Below are positions 35,736 through 45,061 of a stretch of 56,077 nt of DNA, in pieces. Origin of the DNA: Clostridia bacterium (GTDB taxonomy: Bacteria; Bacillota; Clostridia; Christensenellales; CAG-1252); the NCBI GenBank assembly GCA_024685775.1, contig JAIKVL010000008.1:1-56077 (forward strand), read 5' to 3'. The notes beneath the pieces were generated by a model that was not told the DNA's origin, searched no databases, and worked only from the letters and a program-made list of their open reading frames with translations. How positions within the stretch are numbered: position 1 is the first letter of the stretch; every line of letters starts with the position of its first letter. The position numbers and the translations under genes are program-made.

Positions 35736-38700
35736 GTGAGACAAGACGAATTTGACAATTACGGGATAAAAAACCCGGACGGCAAGTCGGAAAAACCATT
35801 CAACGTCGGTAAGGTTTCCTATTCAAACGACAGGTCGGGCTATATAAAAGAGAACTTTACGCGCGACGTAAAGGAGACTTCTTCCGTTCAAGAGGAATTT
35901 TTCGCGCAGTCAAAACGTCCCGCTCCGAAAGCCGGCGGGCGCAATGCGGCGCCTTCGGCTGCTTCTCCCGCGTCTCCCGTACCCCCCGCGTCTCCTGTCG
36001 CTCCCGCGCTTAACGTTACTTCCGTTACCGCCACCGTCGGAAGCGGGATCGGCGCGGCGGTCGGCGTCGTCGCGACCGCGGTCGTAGCGGCGGTCGCCGT
36101 CGTTACCGTCATTCTTTCCGTTTTAAGCGTCAATATTTCTTTGGTTTTGGCGGACGTCGATCGTCTCGTTTTCCAAATGGAAGTCGAAGTGGAAAAGTCC
36201 GAAGGAGAGGGCGAGGCGCAAATGCCCGCCTTTATCGCCACGCTCGAAGGGAGCGGGGGCTTTTTTAAAGAGAAGTCCGTCGTCGGGAACTGCATGTTCT
36301 CGTTCGAAGGGCTCGAACCGAATAAGGAATACTTCTTGACCGTAAAAGGGGAAGACGGTAAGGTCTACGTCAACCAAAGCTACTGCACAGCCGCCATTCC
36401 TCCGAGGACGGCTTCGCTCGAAGTGGCGACGGAAGAAAACGAAGTCCGAATTTATTTGTCGGGCGTCTCGCTCGGGAAGAACGAGATGTACACCGTGACG
36501 GCGAAAGACGACGCGGGAAAGATCCTTTTCGCCGCGGACGACACGAGAGATCCCGCCGAGTTCTCTTTCCGTTTGGAAGCGAATACGAGCGTCTTCGTCT
36601 CCGTCCGCGTCGGAAACGCGAGTTTGGCGGCGTGTCGGGTGGAAGCCGCTTCGGAGCCTTTATACTCCTATGCGGACGCGATTTGGGATTGGGGCGAAGG
36701 CGGCGAACTTACCGTCACCGTTCCTCGGCAGGGCGGCGGCGATCCCCTCGTCCTTTTCCCCGAAGTTTCGCGCGCGGAAACTCCCGCGGCGTGTGAGCAA
36801 GCGGGGTCTGTTTTGTTCTCCGCCGTGATCTATGACGAAGAAGGGCAAAGGTATTTAAGAGAAAAGACCGTCGCGATCCCCGCGCTCGGTCACGATTACG
36901 GAGAATTAATCGAAGCGATCCCCGCGAGCTGCGAAGAGGCGGGCTCGATCGCTCATTATTGCTGCGCGGCTTGCGAAAAATTCTTTAATGCGGCGAAGGA
37001 AGAGATCGGAGAGGAAGACCTCACCGTCGCCGCGCTCGGTCACGACTACGGAGAGATTAACGAAGCGGTTCCCGCATCGTGCGAAGAAACGGGACTTCTT
37101 CCTTATTATCAATGCTCGGCGTGTGAAAAGTATTTCGACGAAGAGAAGAGCGAAACGACGCTTTCCGCGCTTACGCTTTCCGCGCTCGGTCACGATTACG
37201 GAGAATTAATCGAAGCGGTTCCCGCGAGCTGCGAAGAGGCGGGCTCGATCGCCTATTATTGCTGCGCGTCTTGCGAAAAGTTCTTTAACGCGGCGAAGGC
37301 GGAGATCGGAGAAGAAGACCTCATCGTCGCCGCGCTCGGCCATGATTACGGCGCGCCCGCGTTCGTCTGGACGCCCGTCTACGATTCTTCCGATCCGATC
37401 ATCGTAAGCGGAGCGGGACAGGACGATCCTTCGTCGAGCGGAGACGAGACTCCGATCGGCTTTACCGCCGTTTTGCGCTGCGTCTGCCGACGCGACGCTT
37501 TGCATGTCCTCGACACCGCAGCGGCGGTGAATAAGGCGGATACCGCGCCGCTCTGCGACGCGGACGGCTATTCGACCTACACCGCGTCGGCGACGTACGA
37601 CGGAGAAAATTACGAAGAAGATCACGTCTTTACCTACGAGGGCACCGCTCTCGGTCATCGCGAAATGGAACTTTACGGAAGGATTCCCGCGACCTTCGAG
37701 CATGCGGGTCGCCTCGAACACTGGGTCTGCGGAGTCTGCGGAAAGACGTTTGCGGACGAGGCGGCGAGAGAGCCGATTTCGAACCCGAATCTTGCGCAAC
37801 TGACTTCGTTGGACGGCAAAGTCTTTACGTCTTGGAACGAGAGCGACAGCTTGCCTGCGGAAGAGGGCAACTATTACCTGACCGAAAACGTCGTCCTGAC
37901 CGAGACGTGGGAGATCGCGGAAGGCAAAGAGATCAACCTTTGCCTGAACGGACACGCGATCACGATGGAGGCTTTTGACGCGCGCTTCCTGAATCTCGGA
38001 GAAAACGCGACGTTCGGTTTGTACGAGTGCGACGACAGCGTCGGGCATTATTACTATATCAGTCAAGATTCTCTGTTGGCGGAATTGCAGACGGACGAAG
38101 AGCACGAGCAAAGCCACATCGAAGAGACCGATATTCCGTGGGGCATCTTCTACGGCGGCTATATCAGCAGCTGTATGACGAGCGAGGACGGCGCGGTCAT
38201 TTACGCGGAAGAAGGCAGCGTCGTAAACCTCAAAGGAGGGACGATCATCGGCAACGCCACGAACGGCGGAAGCGGCGGCGTCTATTACAGCGCGCCGAAC
38301 GTAAACGCGACCTTGAACCTCGCGGGCGCGAACCTCATCGGCAACACGGCGAGCACCGTGAATTCGCCTTCCTCGGGTTCCGAGGGCGCGGGCGGCGCGG
38401 TGTACAGCGGAAGCGGCGTCGTTACCTTGTCCGCGGGCGAACTTTTGTATAACGCGGCTTGCCGCGCGGGCACGATCCGCGCGCCTTCCGCGGGCATCGA
38501 AGGCGCGGGCATCTTTACGATGTCGGGCGGTAGGATCGCATACAGCTCCAACGATTATCTCTATCAAAATTCCGAAGCGGACGGAATTATCGTGATCGAC
38601 GGCGGAACGTTCGTTATGACGGGCGGCGTGATCGAAAATAACAAGAAGTCGGGCGTCGCGGTCGTCAATATGCTCTTCTCGGATCCGGGCGGCGTCTTCC

Positions 38701-39236
38701 GAATGACGGGCGGCGCGATCCGTAATAATGAAAACAGCGGCGGCGTCTACGTCAGAAGCGAAGATCAGACCTTCCTCGTTTCGGGCGGAGCGACGATCAC
38801 CGGCAACGCGGAGTGCAACGTCCGTTTGGGACCCGGCGCCGTCATCGTCGTGGACGGTGCGTGGACCGGTGAGATCGGCTTCCTTGCGGAATCGTATGAG
38901 AGCGGCGCGGTCACCTCGGGTTACGGAGAAAACAACGAGGGCGATGAGATCGCGGGACTCTTCTCCGATTATCCGAAGTTCCGTCCTGTGATCCGTAACG
39001 GAGAAATCGAGCTGGAAGAACTCATCGGAGTTTGGTTCGACAGCGACGGCGGCAGTGAGGTCCCGCCGCAATATCTCGAAGACGGCGATTACGTGACGCG
39101 ACCGGAAGATCCGACGCTCTTCGGATGGAGATTCGACGGTTGGTATCGTGATTCCGACCATATGATCCCGTTTGATTTCGACGAACCCGTCCACGATTTG
39201 TATATCACCTTGTACGCAAATTGGATATCGGAATAA
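35736..39236 (+). CDS. Large membrane-anchored surface protein with Cys-rich GHDYG modules
   Basis: This 1166-residue protein starts at GTG 35736, ten bases after mscS; there is no good ribosome site, so translation may be coupled. The first 100 residues are polar and Ala/Pro-rich, probably cytosolic. One long hydrophobic segment (about 103-140) follows, then an outside region. That region has beta-sandwich-like domains (about 150-380) and repeats starting ALGHDYG (about 385-545) with Cys in PASCEE and CxxC(E)K, possible metal or disulfide modules. Next is a beta-helix-like segment with GG-rich turns (GGTIIGNATNGGSGGVYY), and a final InlB B-repeat-like unit (FDGWYRDSD...LYANW). There is no sortase motif. 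Function is unknown; adhesion or wall contact is likely. Confidence 0.75.
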   Translation: MRQDEFDNYGIKNPDGKSEKPFNVGKVSYSNDRSGYIKENFTRDVKETSSVQEEFFAQSKRPAPKAGGRNAAPSAASPASPVPPASPVAPALNVTSVTATVGSGIGAAVGVVATAVVAAVAVVTVILSVLSVNISLVLADVDRLVFQMEVEVEKSEGEGEAQMPAFIATLEGSGGFFKEKSVVGNCMFSFEGLEPNKEYFLTVKGEDGKVYVNQSYCTAAIPPRTASLEVATEENEVRIYLSGVSLGKNEMYTVTAKDDAGKILFAADDTRDPAEFSFRLEANTSVFVSVRVGNASLAACRVEAASEPLYSYADAIWDWGEGGELTVTVPRQGGGDPLVLFPEVSRAETPAACEQAGSVLFSAVIYDEEGQRYLREKTVAIPALGHDYGELIEAIPASCEEAGSIAHYCCAACEKFFNAAKEEIGEEDLTVAALGHDYGEINEAVPASCEETGLLPYYQCSACEKYFDEEKSETTLSALTLSALGHDYGELIEAVPASCEEAGSIAYYCCASCEKFFNAAKAEIGEEDLIVAALGHDYGAPAFVWTPVYDSSDPIIVSGAGQDDPSSSGDETPIGFTAVLRCVCRRDALHVLDTAAAVNKADTAPLCDADGYSTYTASATYDGENYEEDHVFTYEGTALGHREMELYGRIPATFEHAGRLEHWVCGVCGKTFADEAAREPISNPNLAQLTSLDGKVFTSWNESDSLPAEEGNYYLTENVVLTETWEIAEGKEINLCLNGHAITMEAFDARFLNLGENATFGLYECDDSVGHYYYISQDSLLAELQTDEEHEQSHIEETDIPWGIFYGGYISSCMTSEDGAVIYAEEGSVVNLKGGTIIGNATNGGSGGVYYSAPNVNATLNLAGANLIGNTASTVNSPSSGSEGAGGAVYSGSGVVTLSAGELLYNAACRAGTIRAPSAGIEGAGIFTMSGGRIAYSSNDYLYQNSEADGIIVIDGGTFVMTGGVIENNKKSGVAVVNMLFSDPGGVFRMTGGAIRNNENSGGVYVRSEDQTFLVSGGATITGNAECNVRLGPGAVIVVDGAWTGEIGFLAESYESGAVTSGYGENNEGDEIAGLFSDYPKFRPVIRNGEIELEELIGVWFDSDGGSEVPPQYLEDGDYVTRPEDPTLFGWRFDGWYRDSDHMIPFDFDEPVHDLYITLYANWISE

Positions 39237-39249
39237 AGAACAAAAAATG

Positions 39250-39282
39250 AGAAGGCGGCGAAAATTCGCCGCCTTTTTTCGT
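39250..39282 (+). terminator. Terminator after the surface protein gene
   Basis: AAGGCGGCGAA and TTCGCCGCCTT form an 11-bp stem with a short loop, followed by six T. Confidence 0.92.
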
Positions 39283-39358
39283 TTTCGTCCATCGGGAAAG
39301 GAGCGCGCGTGGGAGTACTTTCTCTTTATTTATTTTATTTATTCCTTCCGTTAGCGGT

Positions 39359-39387
39359 TTGACAAAAGAAGAAAAGGCGTTTATGAT
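39359..39387 (+). promoter_or_regulatory. Promoter of the GNAT-fhs-glnS unit
   Basis: TTGACA (39359-39364), a 17-base spacer and TATGAT (39382-39387). Confidence 0.75.
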
Positions 39388-39426
39388 TATAAATACGGAA
39401 ATCATCGCCGTTTATAAGGAGAAAAA

Positions 39427-39804
39427 ATGCTTCACGTCAAACCCTGTCTGTCGGACGAATGCGAAAAGATCTATGAAGAAGTCCTTTCGGGCGCGTCGTT
39501 GCCCGCGGGGATCGACGTCGGTTTGTTCTCGGACGGAGAACTCATCGGCGCGGCGCGCGTGTCCTTCGGAGAAGATAAAGCGCGTCTCGAAGCGGTTTGC
39601 CTGCTTCCCGCGTTTCGTAAAAACGGATTCGGAGACTTTTTGACCCGCGCGGTGATGGACGCCTACACGCGCTCGCTTCCCGTCTTCGAGGTCGGCTACA
39701 AAAGCGGCTATTTTCTTAAATTCGGATTCGAGGAAAGCGGCGACGGTATGGTCATAGAAAGTGAAAAAATCAAATTTCCGTCTCGGTGCAAGGAGGCAAA
39801 ATGA
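39427..39804 (+). CDS. GNAT-family N-acetyltransferase
   Basis: This 125-residue protein has the acetyl-CoA binding core of the GNAT fold: LEAVCLLPAFRKNGFGDFLTRAV, matching motif A (R/QxxGxG/A; here RKNGFG), followed by the YKSGYFLKFGFEESG motif B/C region. The substrate is unknown. It is shorter than most GNATs and lacks an extended N-terminus. An AAGGAG site precedes it. Its stop overlaps the fhs start (ATGA). Confidence 0.82.
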   Translation: MLHVKPCLSDECEKIYEEVLSGASLPAGIDVGLFSDGELIGAARVSFGEDKARLEAVCLLPAFRKNGFGDFLTRAVMDAYTRSLPVFEVGYKSGYFLKFGFEESGDGMVIESEKIKFPSRCKEAK

Positions 39805-41450
39805 AGACCGATATTGAGATCGCAAGAGAAGTGACGCTGCGCCCGATCGTGGAGATCGCGCGGAAGCTCGGGCTCGGAGAGAGCGATTTGGAATTTTACG
39901 GCAAGTATAAAGCGAAGATCGACCAAAAACCCGGCGACAGGAAGGGAAAACTCGTCCTCGTTACCGCGATCAATCCGACGCCGCTCGGCGAAGGGAAAAC
40001 GACCGTTTCGATCGGTCTTGCGGATGCGTTCGTCATTCTCGGCAAACGCTGCTGTTTGGCGTTGCGCGAGCCTTCGCTCGGACCCGTCTTCGGGATCAAA
40101 GGCGGCGCGACGGGCGGCGGTTACAGCCAAGTCCTCCCGATGGAAGATATCAACTTGCATTTTACCGGGGATATCCACGCGGTCACGGCGGCGAATAATC
40201 TCCTCGCCGCGCTCATCGACAACCATATCAAATTCGGCAACGAGAAAAGGATCAAGACGATCACGTTCCGCCGCGCGATGGATATGAACGAGCGCTCGCT
40301 CCGTAAGATCGTCCTTTGCGCGAAAGGCGGCGCGGACGGCGAGCCGCACGAAGGCGGATTCGATATCACCGCCGCTTCCGAAGTGATGACGACGCTGTGT
40401 CTCGCGGAGAGCGTGACCGACTTAAAGCGCCGTTTGGCGAAGATCATCATCGGCTACGACGAGGACGGAGCCGCCGTTACTTGCGGCGATCTCGGCGCGC
40501 AGGAAGCGATGGCGATTTTGTTGAAAGACGCCGTCAAGCCCAACCTCGTCCAGACGATCGGCGGGACGCCCGCGTTTATCCACGGCGGTCCGTTCGCGAA
40601 TATCGCGCACGGCTGTAACAGCGTGATCGCGACCAAGACTGCGCTTTCTTTATCCGACATAACGGTGACCGAAGCGGGCTTCGGCGCGGATCTCGGCGCG
40701 GAAAAATTCCTCGATATCAAAATGCGCAGCGCGGGGCTCAAACCTTCCGCCGCCGTCCTCGTGGCGACGGTGCGCGCGCTGAAATATAACGGCGGTGTGG
40801 AAAAATCCGCGCTGACCGCCGAGAACATCCCCGCGCTCGAAAAGGGAATCGCGAACCTCGGTAAACATATCGAAAACCTGACGGGCGTCTTTTCTTTGCC
40901 CCTCGTCGTCTCGATCAATAAGTTCGCGACCGACACGGATAAAGAGATCGCGTTCGTTCAAAAGTACTGCGCGGAAAGGGGCGTAAAAGCCGTCGTCAAC
41001 GAATGCTTTATGAAGGGCGGCGAAGGCGCGGTCGATCTCGCGAAAGAAGTCCTTGCGGCGATGGAGACGCCCTACGAACCGACCTACGCTTACGAATTGA
41101 CCGATCCTTTGAAGGTCAAGATCGAAAAGGTCGCGACGAGGATCTACGGCGCGAAGGACGTCACTTTCTCTCCCGAAGCGGAAGCAAAGCTCGCGGCGGC
41201 GGAAAAGCAGGGCTTCGGCTCTTTCCCCGTCTGCATCGCGAAGACGCAATACTCGTTGTCCCCCGACCAGAAGGCGCTCGGTCGCCCGACGGGATTTACT
41301 TTCCCCGTGACCGATATCACCGTTCGCGGCGGCGCGGGTTTCGTCGTCGTCGAATGCGGCTCCGTTATGCTGATGCCGGGGCTCCCGAAAGAACCCAACG
41401 CGTATAAGATGACGATCTCGGAAGAGGGCGTCATAGACGGTTTGTCCTGA
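39801..41450 (+). CDS. fhs: Formate-tetrahydrofolate ligase
   Basis: Activates formate to 10-formyl-THF with ATP, feeding purine and one-carbon metabolism (and the Wood-Ljungdahl pathway in acetogens). The 549 residues match the family. The P-loop region TAINPTPLGEGKTTVSIGLAD and the FGIKGGATGGGYSQVLPMEDINLHFTGD segment are diagnostic. The ATG at 39801 is chosen over an in-frame ATG at 39786 because AGGAGG (39791-39796) sits just before it. Confidence 0.97.
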   Translation: MKTDIEIAREVTLRPIVEIARKLGLGESDLEFYGKYKAKIDQKPGDRKGKLVLVTAINPTPLGEGKTTVSIGLADAFVILGKRCCLALREPSLGPVFGIKGGATGGGYSQVLPMEDINLHFTGDIHAVTAANNLLAALIDNHIKFGNEKRIKTITFRRAMDMNERSLRKIVLCAKGGADGEPHEGGFDITAASEVMTTLCLAESVTDLKRRLAKIIIGYDEDGAAVTCGDLGAQEAMAILLKDAVKPNLVQTIGGTPAFIHGGPFANIAHGCNSVIATKTALSLSDITVTEAGFGADLGAEKFLDIKMRSAGLKPSAAVLVATVRALKYNGGVEKSALTAENIPALEKGIANLGKHIENLTGVFSLPLVVSINKFATDTDKEIAFVQKYCAERGVKAVVNECFMKGGEGAVDLAKEVLAAMETPYEPTYAYELTDPLKVKIEKVATRIYGAKDVTFSPEAEAKLAAAEKQGFGSFPVCIAKTQYSLSPDQKALGRPTGFTFPVTDITVRGGAGFVVVECGSVMLMPGLPKEPNAYKMTISEEGVIDGLS

Positions 41451-41472
41451 GAAAAAGAAAAAGAGGAGAACT

Positions 41473-43080
41473 ATGGAAAGCACGAATTTTATTGAAGAGA
41501 TCATCGAAAGCGAACTCGCCGAGGGCAAGGTCAAAAAGATCGTTACCCGCTTTCCCCCGGAACCCAACGGCTATTTGCACGTCGGTCACGCAAAGAGTCT
41601 CGCGATCAATTTCGGGATCAAGAAAAAGTACAACGGCGAATGCAACCTCCGCTTTGACGACACGAACCCGACCAAAGAGGACGTGGAGTACGTCAACTCG
41701 ATCAAAGAGGACATCAAGTGGCTCGGCTTTACTTGGGATCGCGAGCTGTACGCCAGCGATTATTTCGATCAAATGTACGAATTCGCGGTCAAACTCATCA
41801 AGGACGGCAAAGCCTACGTCTGCGATATGAGCGCGGAAGAGATCTCCCGTAACCGCGGAACGTTGACCGAACCCGGCGTGGAAAGTCCCGCGAGAGGTCG
41901 CTCGATCGAAGAGAATCTTCGCCTCTTCGAGGGAATGAAGAACGGCGAGTTCAAGGACGGTGAAAAAGTCCTTCGCGCAAAGATCGATATGGCAAGCCCG
42001 AATATCAATATGCGCGACCCCGTTCTCTACCGCGTTCTCCGCGCCAAACATCACCGCACGGGCGATAAGTGGTGCATCTATCCGATGTATGACTTCGCGC
42101 ACCCGATCAGCGACTGCATCGAGGGGATCACTCACTCGATCTGCACCCTCGAATTCGAGGATCATCGCCCCCTGTACGATTGGGTCAAATATAATTGCGG
42201 TTTCGGCGACAATCCCCGCCAGATCGAATTCGCGCGCCTCGGATTGACGCGCACGATCATGAGCAAACGTTATCTGAAAAAACTCGTCGACACCGGCGTC
42301 GTGGACGGCTGGGACGATCCCCGTATGCCGACGCTGTCCGGAATGCGCGAAAGGGGGTATCCCGCCGAAGCGCTTCTCGATTTTTGCGATCGTATCGGCG
42401 TCGCGAAAAGCAATTCGATGGTCGAAGCGAGCCTGTTGGAGCATTGCGTCAGAGAAAATCTGAACGCGAACGCGACCCGCGTTATGGCGGTCAAAGAACC
42501 CTTAAAGCTCGAAATCGTCAATCTCGATTCTCCCGTCGCCGTTCAAATCGACAACAATCCGGCGGTCGAGGGAGCGGGGACGCACGAAGCGACCCTGACC
42601 CGCGAGATCTATATCGAAAAGAGCGACTTTTCTTTGGATCCGCCCCCGAAGTATCACCGCTTGAAGGTCGGCGGAATGGTCAGGCTCAAAGGCGCGTACG
42701 TCATTAAGTACCTTTCTCACGAGACGGACGAAAACGGCAACGTTACGAAAGTCCTTTGCGAATATATCCCCGAGACGATGTCGGGCGAAGCGAACGCCGG
42801 GATCAAGGTCAAAGGCGTTTTGCATTGGGCGCCGTCCTTTGCGGAAGACGTCGTCATCAACGATTACGATTACCTGTTGGACGAAATCGAGGACGGGCGC
42901 GATTTCAACGATCGCTTGAACCCCGTGACCAAAGTCGTCTATCACGGTAAGGCGGAAGCTTTCCTCTCTGGGGCGAAAGCGCAGGATAAGTTCCAGTTTA
43001 TGCGCCTCGGTTACTACGTTAAGAATAAGAAAGGGGAGTATAATCTGATCGTGGGGTTAAAAGACAGCTACAAAGCGTAG
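41473..43080 (+). CDS. glnS: Glutaminyl-tRNA synthetase
   Basis: Charges tRNA-Gln directly. The 535 residues show the class I motifs RFPPEPNGYLHVGHAKS (HIGH type) and IMSKRYL (KMSKS type), the LRFDDTNPTKE segment and C-terminal anticodon-binding beta barrels. In GlxRS terms it matches GlnRS by the DTNP pattern. Most Firmicutes use the GatCAB transamidation route, so a GlnRS is less usual here, though known in some Clostridia. An AGAGGAG site precedes the ATG. Confidence 0.93.
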   Translation: MESTNFIEEIIESELAEGKVKKIVTRFPPEPNGYLHVGHAKSLAINFGIKKKYNGECNLRFDDTNPTKEDVEYVNSIKEDIKWLGFTWDRELYASDYFDQMYEFAVKLIKDGKAYVCDMSAEEISRNRGTLTEPGVESPARGRSIEENLRLFEGMKNGEFKDGEKVLRAKIDMASPNINMRDPVLYRVLRAKHHRTGDKWCIYPMYDFAHPISDCIEGITHSICTLEFEDHRPLYDWVKYNCGFGDNPRQIEFARLGLTRTIMSKRYLKKLVDTGVVDGWDDPRMPTLSGMRERGYPAEALLDFCDRIGVAKSNSMVEASLLEHCVRENLNANATRVMAVKEPLKLEIVNLDSPVAVQIDNNPAVEGAGTHEATLTREIYIEKSDFSLDPPPKYHRLKVGGMVRLKGAYVIKYLSHETDENGNVTKVLCEYIPETMSGEANAGIKVKGVLHWAPSFAEDVVINDYDYLLDEIEDGRDFNDRLNPVTKVVYHGKAEAFLSGAKAQDKFQFMRLGYYVKNKKGEYNLIVGLKDSYKA

Positions 43081-43098
43081 CGACTTCGTATATCGGGC

Positions 43099-43360
43099 GA
43101 CTGCTTCGTTTACTGACTTCGGAACGGCGCAGTTACGTACAAGGAGTACGCGCCTACGCGTTCCTTGTCGAGCCTCGCATTCGCCTCGATCTCCGAAGTC
43201 GCTTGGCGGGAAAGCTCGGGTGATTGCTTCGTTTACTGACTTCGGAACGGCGCAGTTACGTACAAGGAGTACGCGCCTACGCGTTCCTTGTCGAGCCTCG
43301 CATTCGCCTCGATCTCCGAAGTCGCTTGGCGGGGAAGCTCGGGCGATTGCTTCGTTTGCT
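43099..43360 (+). repeat. Tandem repeat, 123-bp unit, two full copies plus a partial
   Basis: Units 43099-43221 and 43222-43344 are nearly identical, and a third breaks off after about 16 bases. Each contains GGCGCAGTTACGTACAAGGA then GTACGCGCC, able to form a hairpin (CGTAC/GTACG around AAGGA), and is flanked by an inverted CTTCGG/CCGAAG-type pair. The core is related to the pyr operon terminator hairpin at 30272. The gene-free stretch 43081-43444 holds nothing else clear. Confidence 0.85.
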
Positions 43361-43444
43361 GCCGCCGCGTATTTCGAACGCGAAAAGTGCGCTCGAACGG
43401 TTGCGATAAAGAATAAAAACGTCTCTTTCGGCATAGGTTATGCT

Positions 43445-44455
43445 ATGACCGAATTACACGTTTTGATTATAGAAGAGGATTTCCCCCGCAAAGAAGAACC
43501 CATCGCGGGGAAGACCTCGCTCGAATGGATAGAATCCTCTCTCGGCGATCTGCCGTTTACCGTAACGCGCGAGATCGCGACGCCCCTTCCCGACGCGAGA
43601 TATATCGCGGCGGTGCCGCGGTCGCTTGCCTTGATGGAAAAGGAGTACTTGCTCTCCTGCGTAAAAGAGCTGGAAAAGCGCTCGATCTCGGTCGCCGAAC
43701 TCGGCAGGGGAAAGATCGCGCGCAGGGAAGCCTTTTTCGAGGAGCCGAAGATCGCGTTTCATTCCGTTTGTTTGACCGATCTCGCGGAAAGCGGGAACCG
43801 TGAAAAGGCGGAAACCTTGCTTTCGGAGCGGATCGCGCGGCGATTGCAAGAAGAGGGCGTGATCCTCGAAGATCCGTCGCTCGTCAAGATCTCCGCGAAT
43901 TGCGTCGTGGAAAAGGGCGCGAGAATCGAAGCCTTCGTAAAACTCGAGCGGTCGATCGTTCGCTCGGGCGCGGTAATCCGCAGTTTTTCGACCCTCGTCG
44001 GAAGCGAAGTCGCGGAGGGCGCGGAAGTGATCGAGTCCCGCGTCTATGACAGTGTGATCGGAAAAGGCGCGAAGGTCGGACCGTTCGCCTATATCCGAAT
44101 GGGGAGCGCGATCGGGGAAAAGTGCAGGATCGGCGATTTCGTCGAAGTCAAAGCGTCCTTCGTCGCGGACGGCGCGAAAGCCGCGCACCTGACCTATATC
44201 GGGGACGCGGAGATCGGCGTAAAGACGAATATCGGATGCGGCGCGGTCTTTGCGAATTACGACGGGAAGAATAAACACAAAACAAAAGTCGGGAACGAAG
44301 CCTTCATCGGCGCGAACGTCAACTTGATTGCTCCCGTCACCGTGGGGGACGGCGCGTTTATCGCGGCGGCGACCACCGTAACGAAAAACGTTTCGGACGG
44401 CGCGTTCGTGATCGGGCGAAGCCGCGCGGAAGAAAAGGAAAGGAAAAAGAAATAA
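43445..44455 (+). CDS. GlmU-like protein with only the acetyltransferase half intact
   Basis: This 336-residue protein ends in a left-handed beta-helix matching the GlmU C-terminal domain, which acetylates glucosamine 1-phosphate. It shows CRIGDFVEVK, AAHLTYIGDAEIGVKTNIGCG and the HKTKVGNEAFIGANVNLIAPV region with the catalytic His and nearby Tyr, Asn and Lys. The first 130 residues are far shorter than the 230-residue GlmU uridylyltransferase domain and lack the LAAGxGTRM loop. UDP-GlcNAc formation would then need a separate UTP enzyme. No good ribosome site is seen at ATG 43445, and the frame stays open through the upstream repeat, so the start is uncertain. pth starts one base after its stop. 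Confidence 0.78.
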   Translation: MTELHVLIIEEDFPRKEEPIAGKTSLEWIESSLGDLPFTVTREIATPLPDARYIAAVPRSLALMEKEYLLSCVKELEKRSISVAELGRGKIARREAFFEEPKIAFHSVCLTDLAESGNREKAETLLSERIARRLQEEGVILEDPSLVKISANCVVEKGARIEAFVKLERSIVRSGAVIRSFSTLVGSEVAEGAEVIESRVYDSVIGKGAKVGPFAYIRMGSAIGEKCRIGDFVEVKASFVADGAKAAHLTYIGDAEIGVKTNIGCGAVFANYDGKNKHKTKVGNEAFIGANVNLIAPVTVGDGAFIAAATTVTKNVSDGAFVIGRSRAEEKERKKK

Positions 44456-44456
44456 A

Positions 44457-45017
44457 ATGATCGTTATCGGACTCGGAAACGTGGGCGACCGTTACGACGG
44501 CACCTTTCATAACGTCGGATTTCTCGTGGCGGACACGCTCGCGGAACGTCTCTCGCTATCCTTTAAGGACGCGCCTTCGCTCCAAGGCTTTTTGGCGGAA
44601 GGAAACGTCGGCGGGAAAAAGATCGTGATCGCGAAACCCAAAACCTTTATGAACCTTTCGGGCGAGTGCGTAAAGCCGCTCCTTTTGAAGTTCAAGGGAG
44701 AGACGGACGTCTTGATCTGCTACGACGATATCGACCTGCCGCTCGGCGTAACGCGCTTTCGCGAAAAGGGAAGCGCGGGAACGCATAACGGAATGCGAAA
44801 CGTGACCGCGCTTTGCGGCGAACTCCCGCGCCTGCGCGTCGGGATCGGCAGACCGCACGAAGGCGAAGATCTCGCGTCTTACGTCTTGAAAAAGGCGGGA
44901 AAAGAAGCCAATGAAAAGCTCGTCGCGGCTGCGGAAAAGGCGGCGAACGCGATCGAGCGGTATCTGCTTACGGGGGATCAGGCGGCGCTGCAAAGGACGT
45001 TGAACGAGAACGCGTGA
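44457..45017 (+). CDS. pth: Peptidyl-tRNA hydrolase
   Basis: Releases peptide from stalled peptidyl-tRNA. The 186 residues match the family. The N-terminus reads GLGNVGDRYDGTFHNVGF, retaining the catalytic His, but with Val where NPG has Pro and Phe where most have Arg. KPKTFMNLSGE, CYDDIDLPLG and THNGMRNV are typical. It sits between the GlmU-like gene and mfd, in the glmU-pth-mfd order common in Firmicutes. Confidence 0.94.
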   Translation: MIVIGLGNVGDRYDGTFHNVGFLVADTLAERLSLSFKDAPSLQGFLAEGNVGGKKIVIAKPKTFMNLSGECVKPLLLKFKGETDVLICYDDIDLPLGVTRFREKGSAGTHNGMRNVTALCGELPRLRVGIGRPHEGEDLASYVLKKAGKEANEKLVAAAEKAANAIERYLLTGDQAALQRTLNENA

Positions 45018-45061
45018 TCTTCTTTTGAGAAAAGGCGGGGCTCGCTCCCGAATCACTGCTT

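Noticed and set aside
43099..43360. Possible CRISPR-like array
   Set aside because: The repeat unit is 123 bp without distinct spacers, and there are no cas genes.
43057..43434. Minus-strand 125-residue frame with two repeated protein segments
   Set aside because: It is produced by the 123-bp tandem repeat, whose length is a multiple of three. It has no ribosome site and no recognisable domain.
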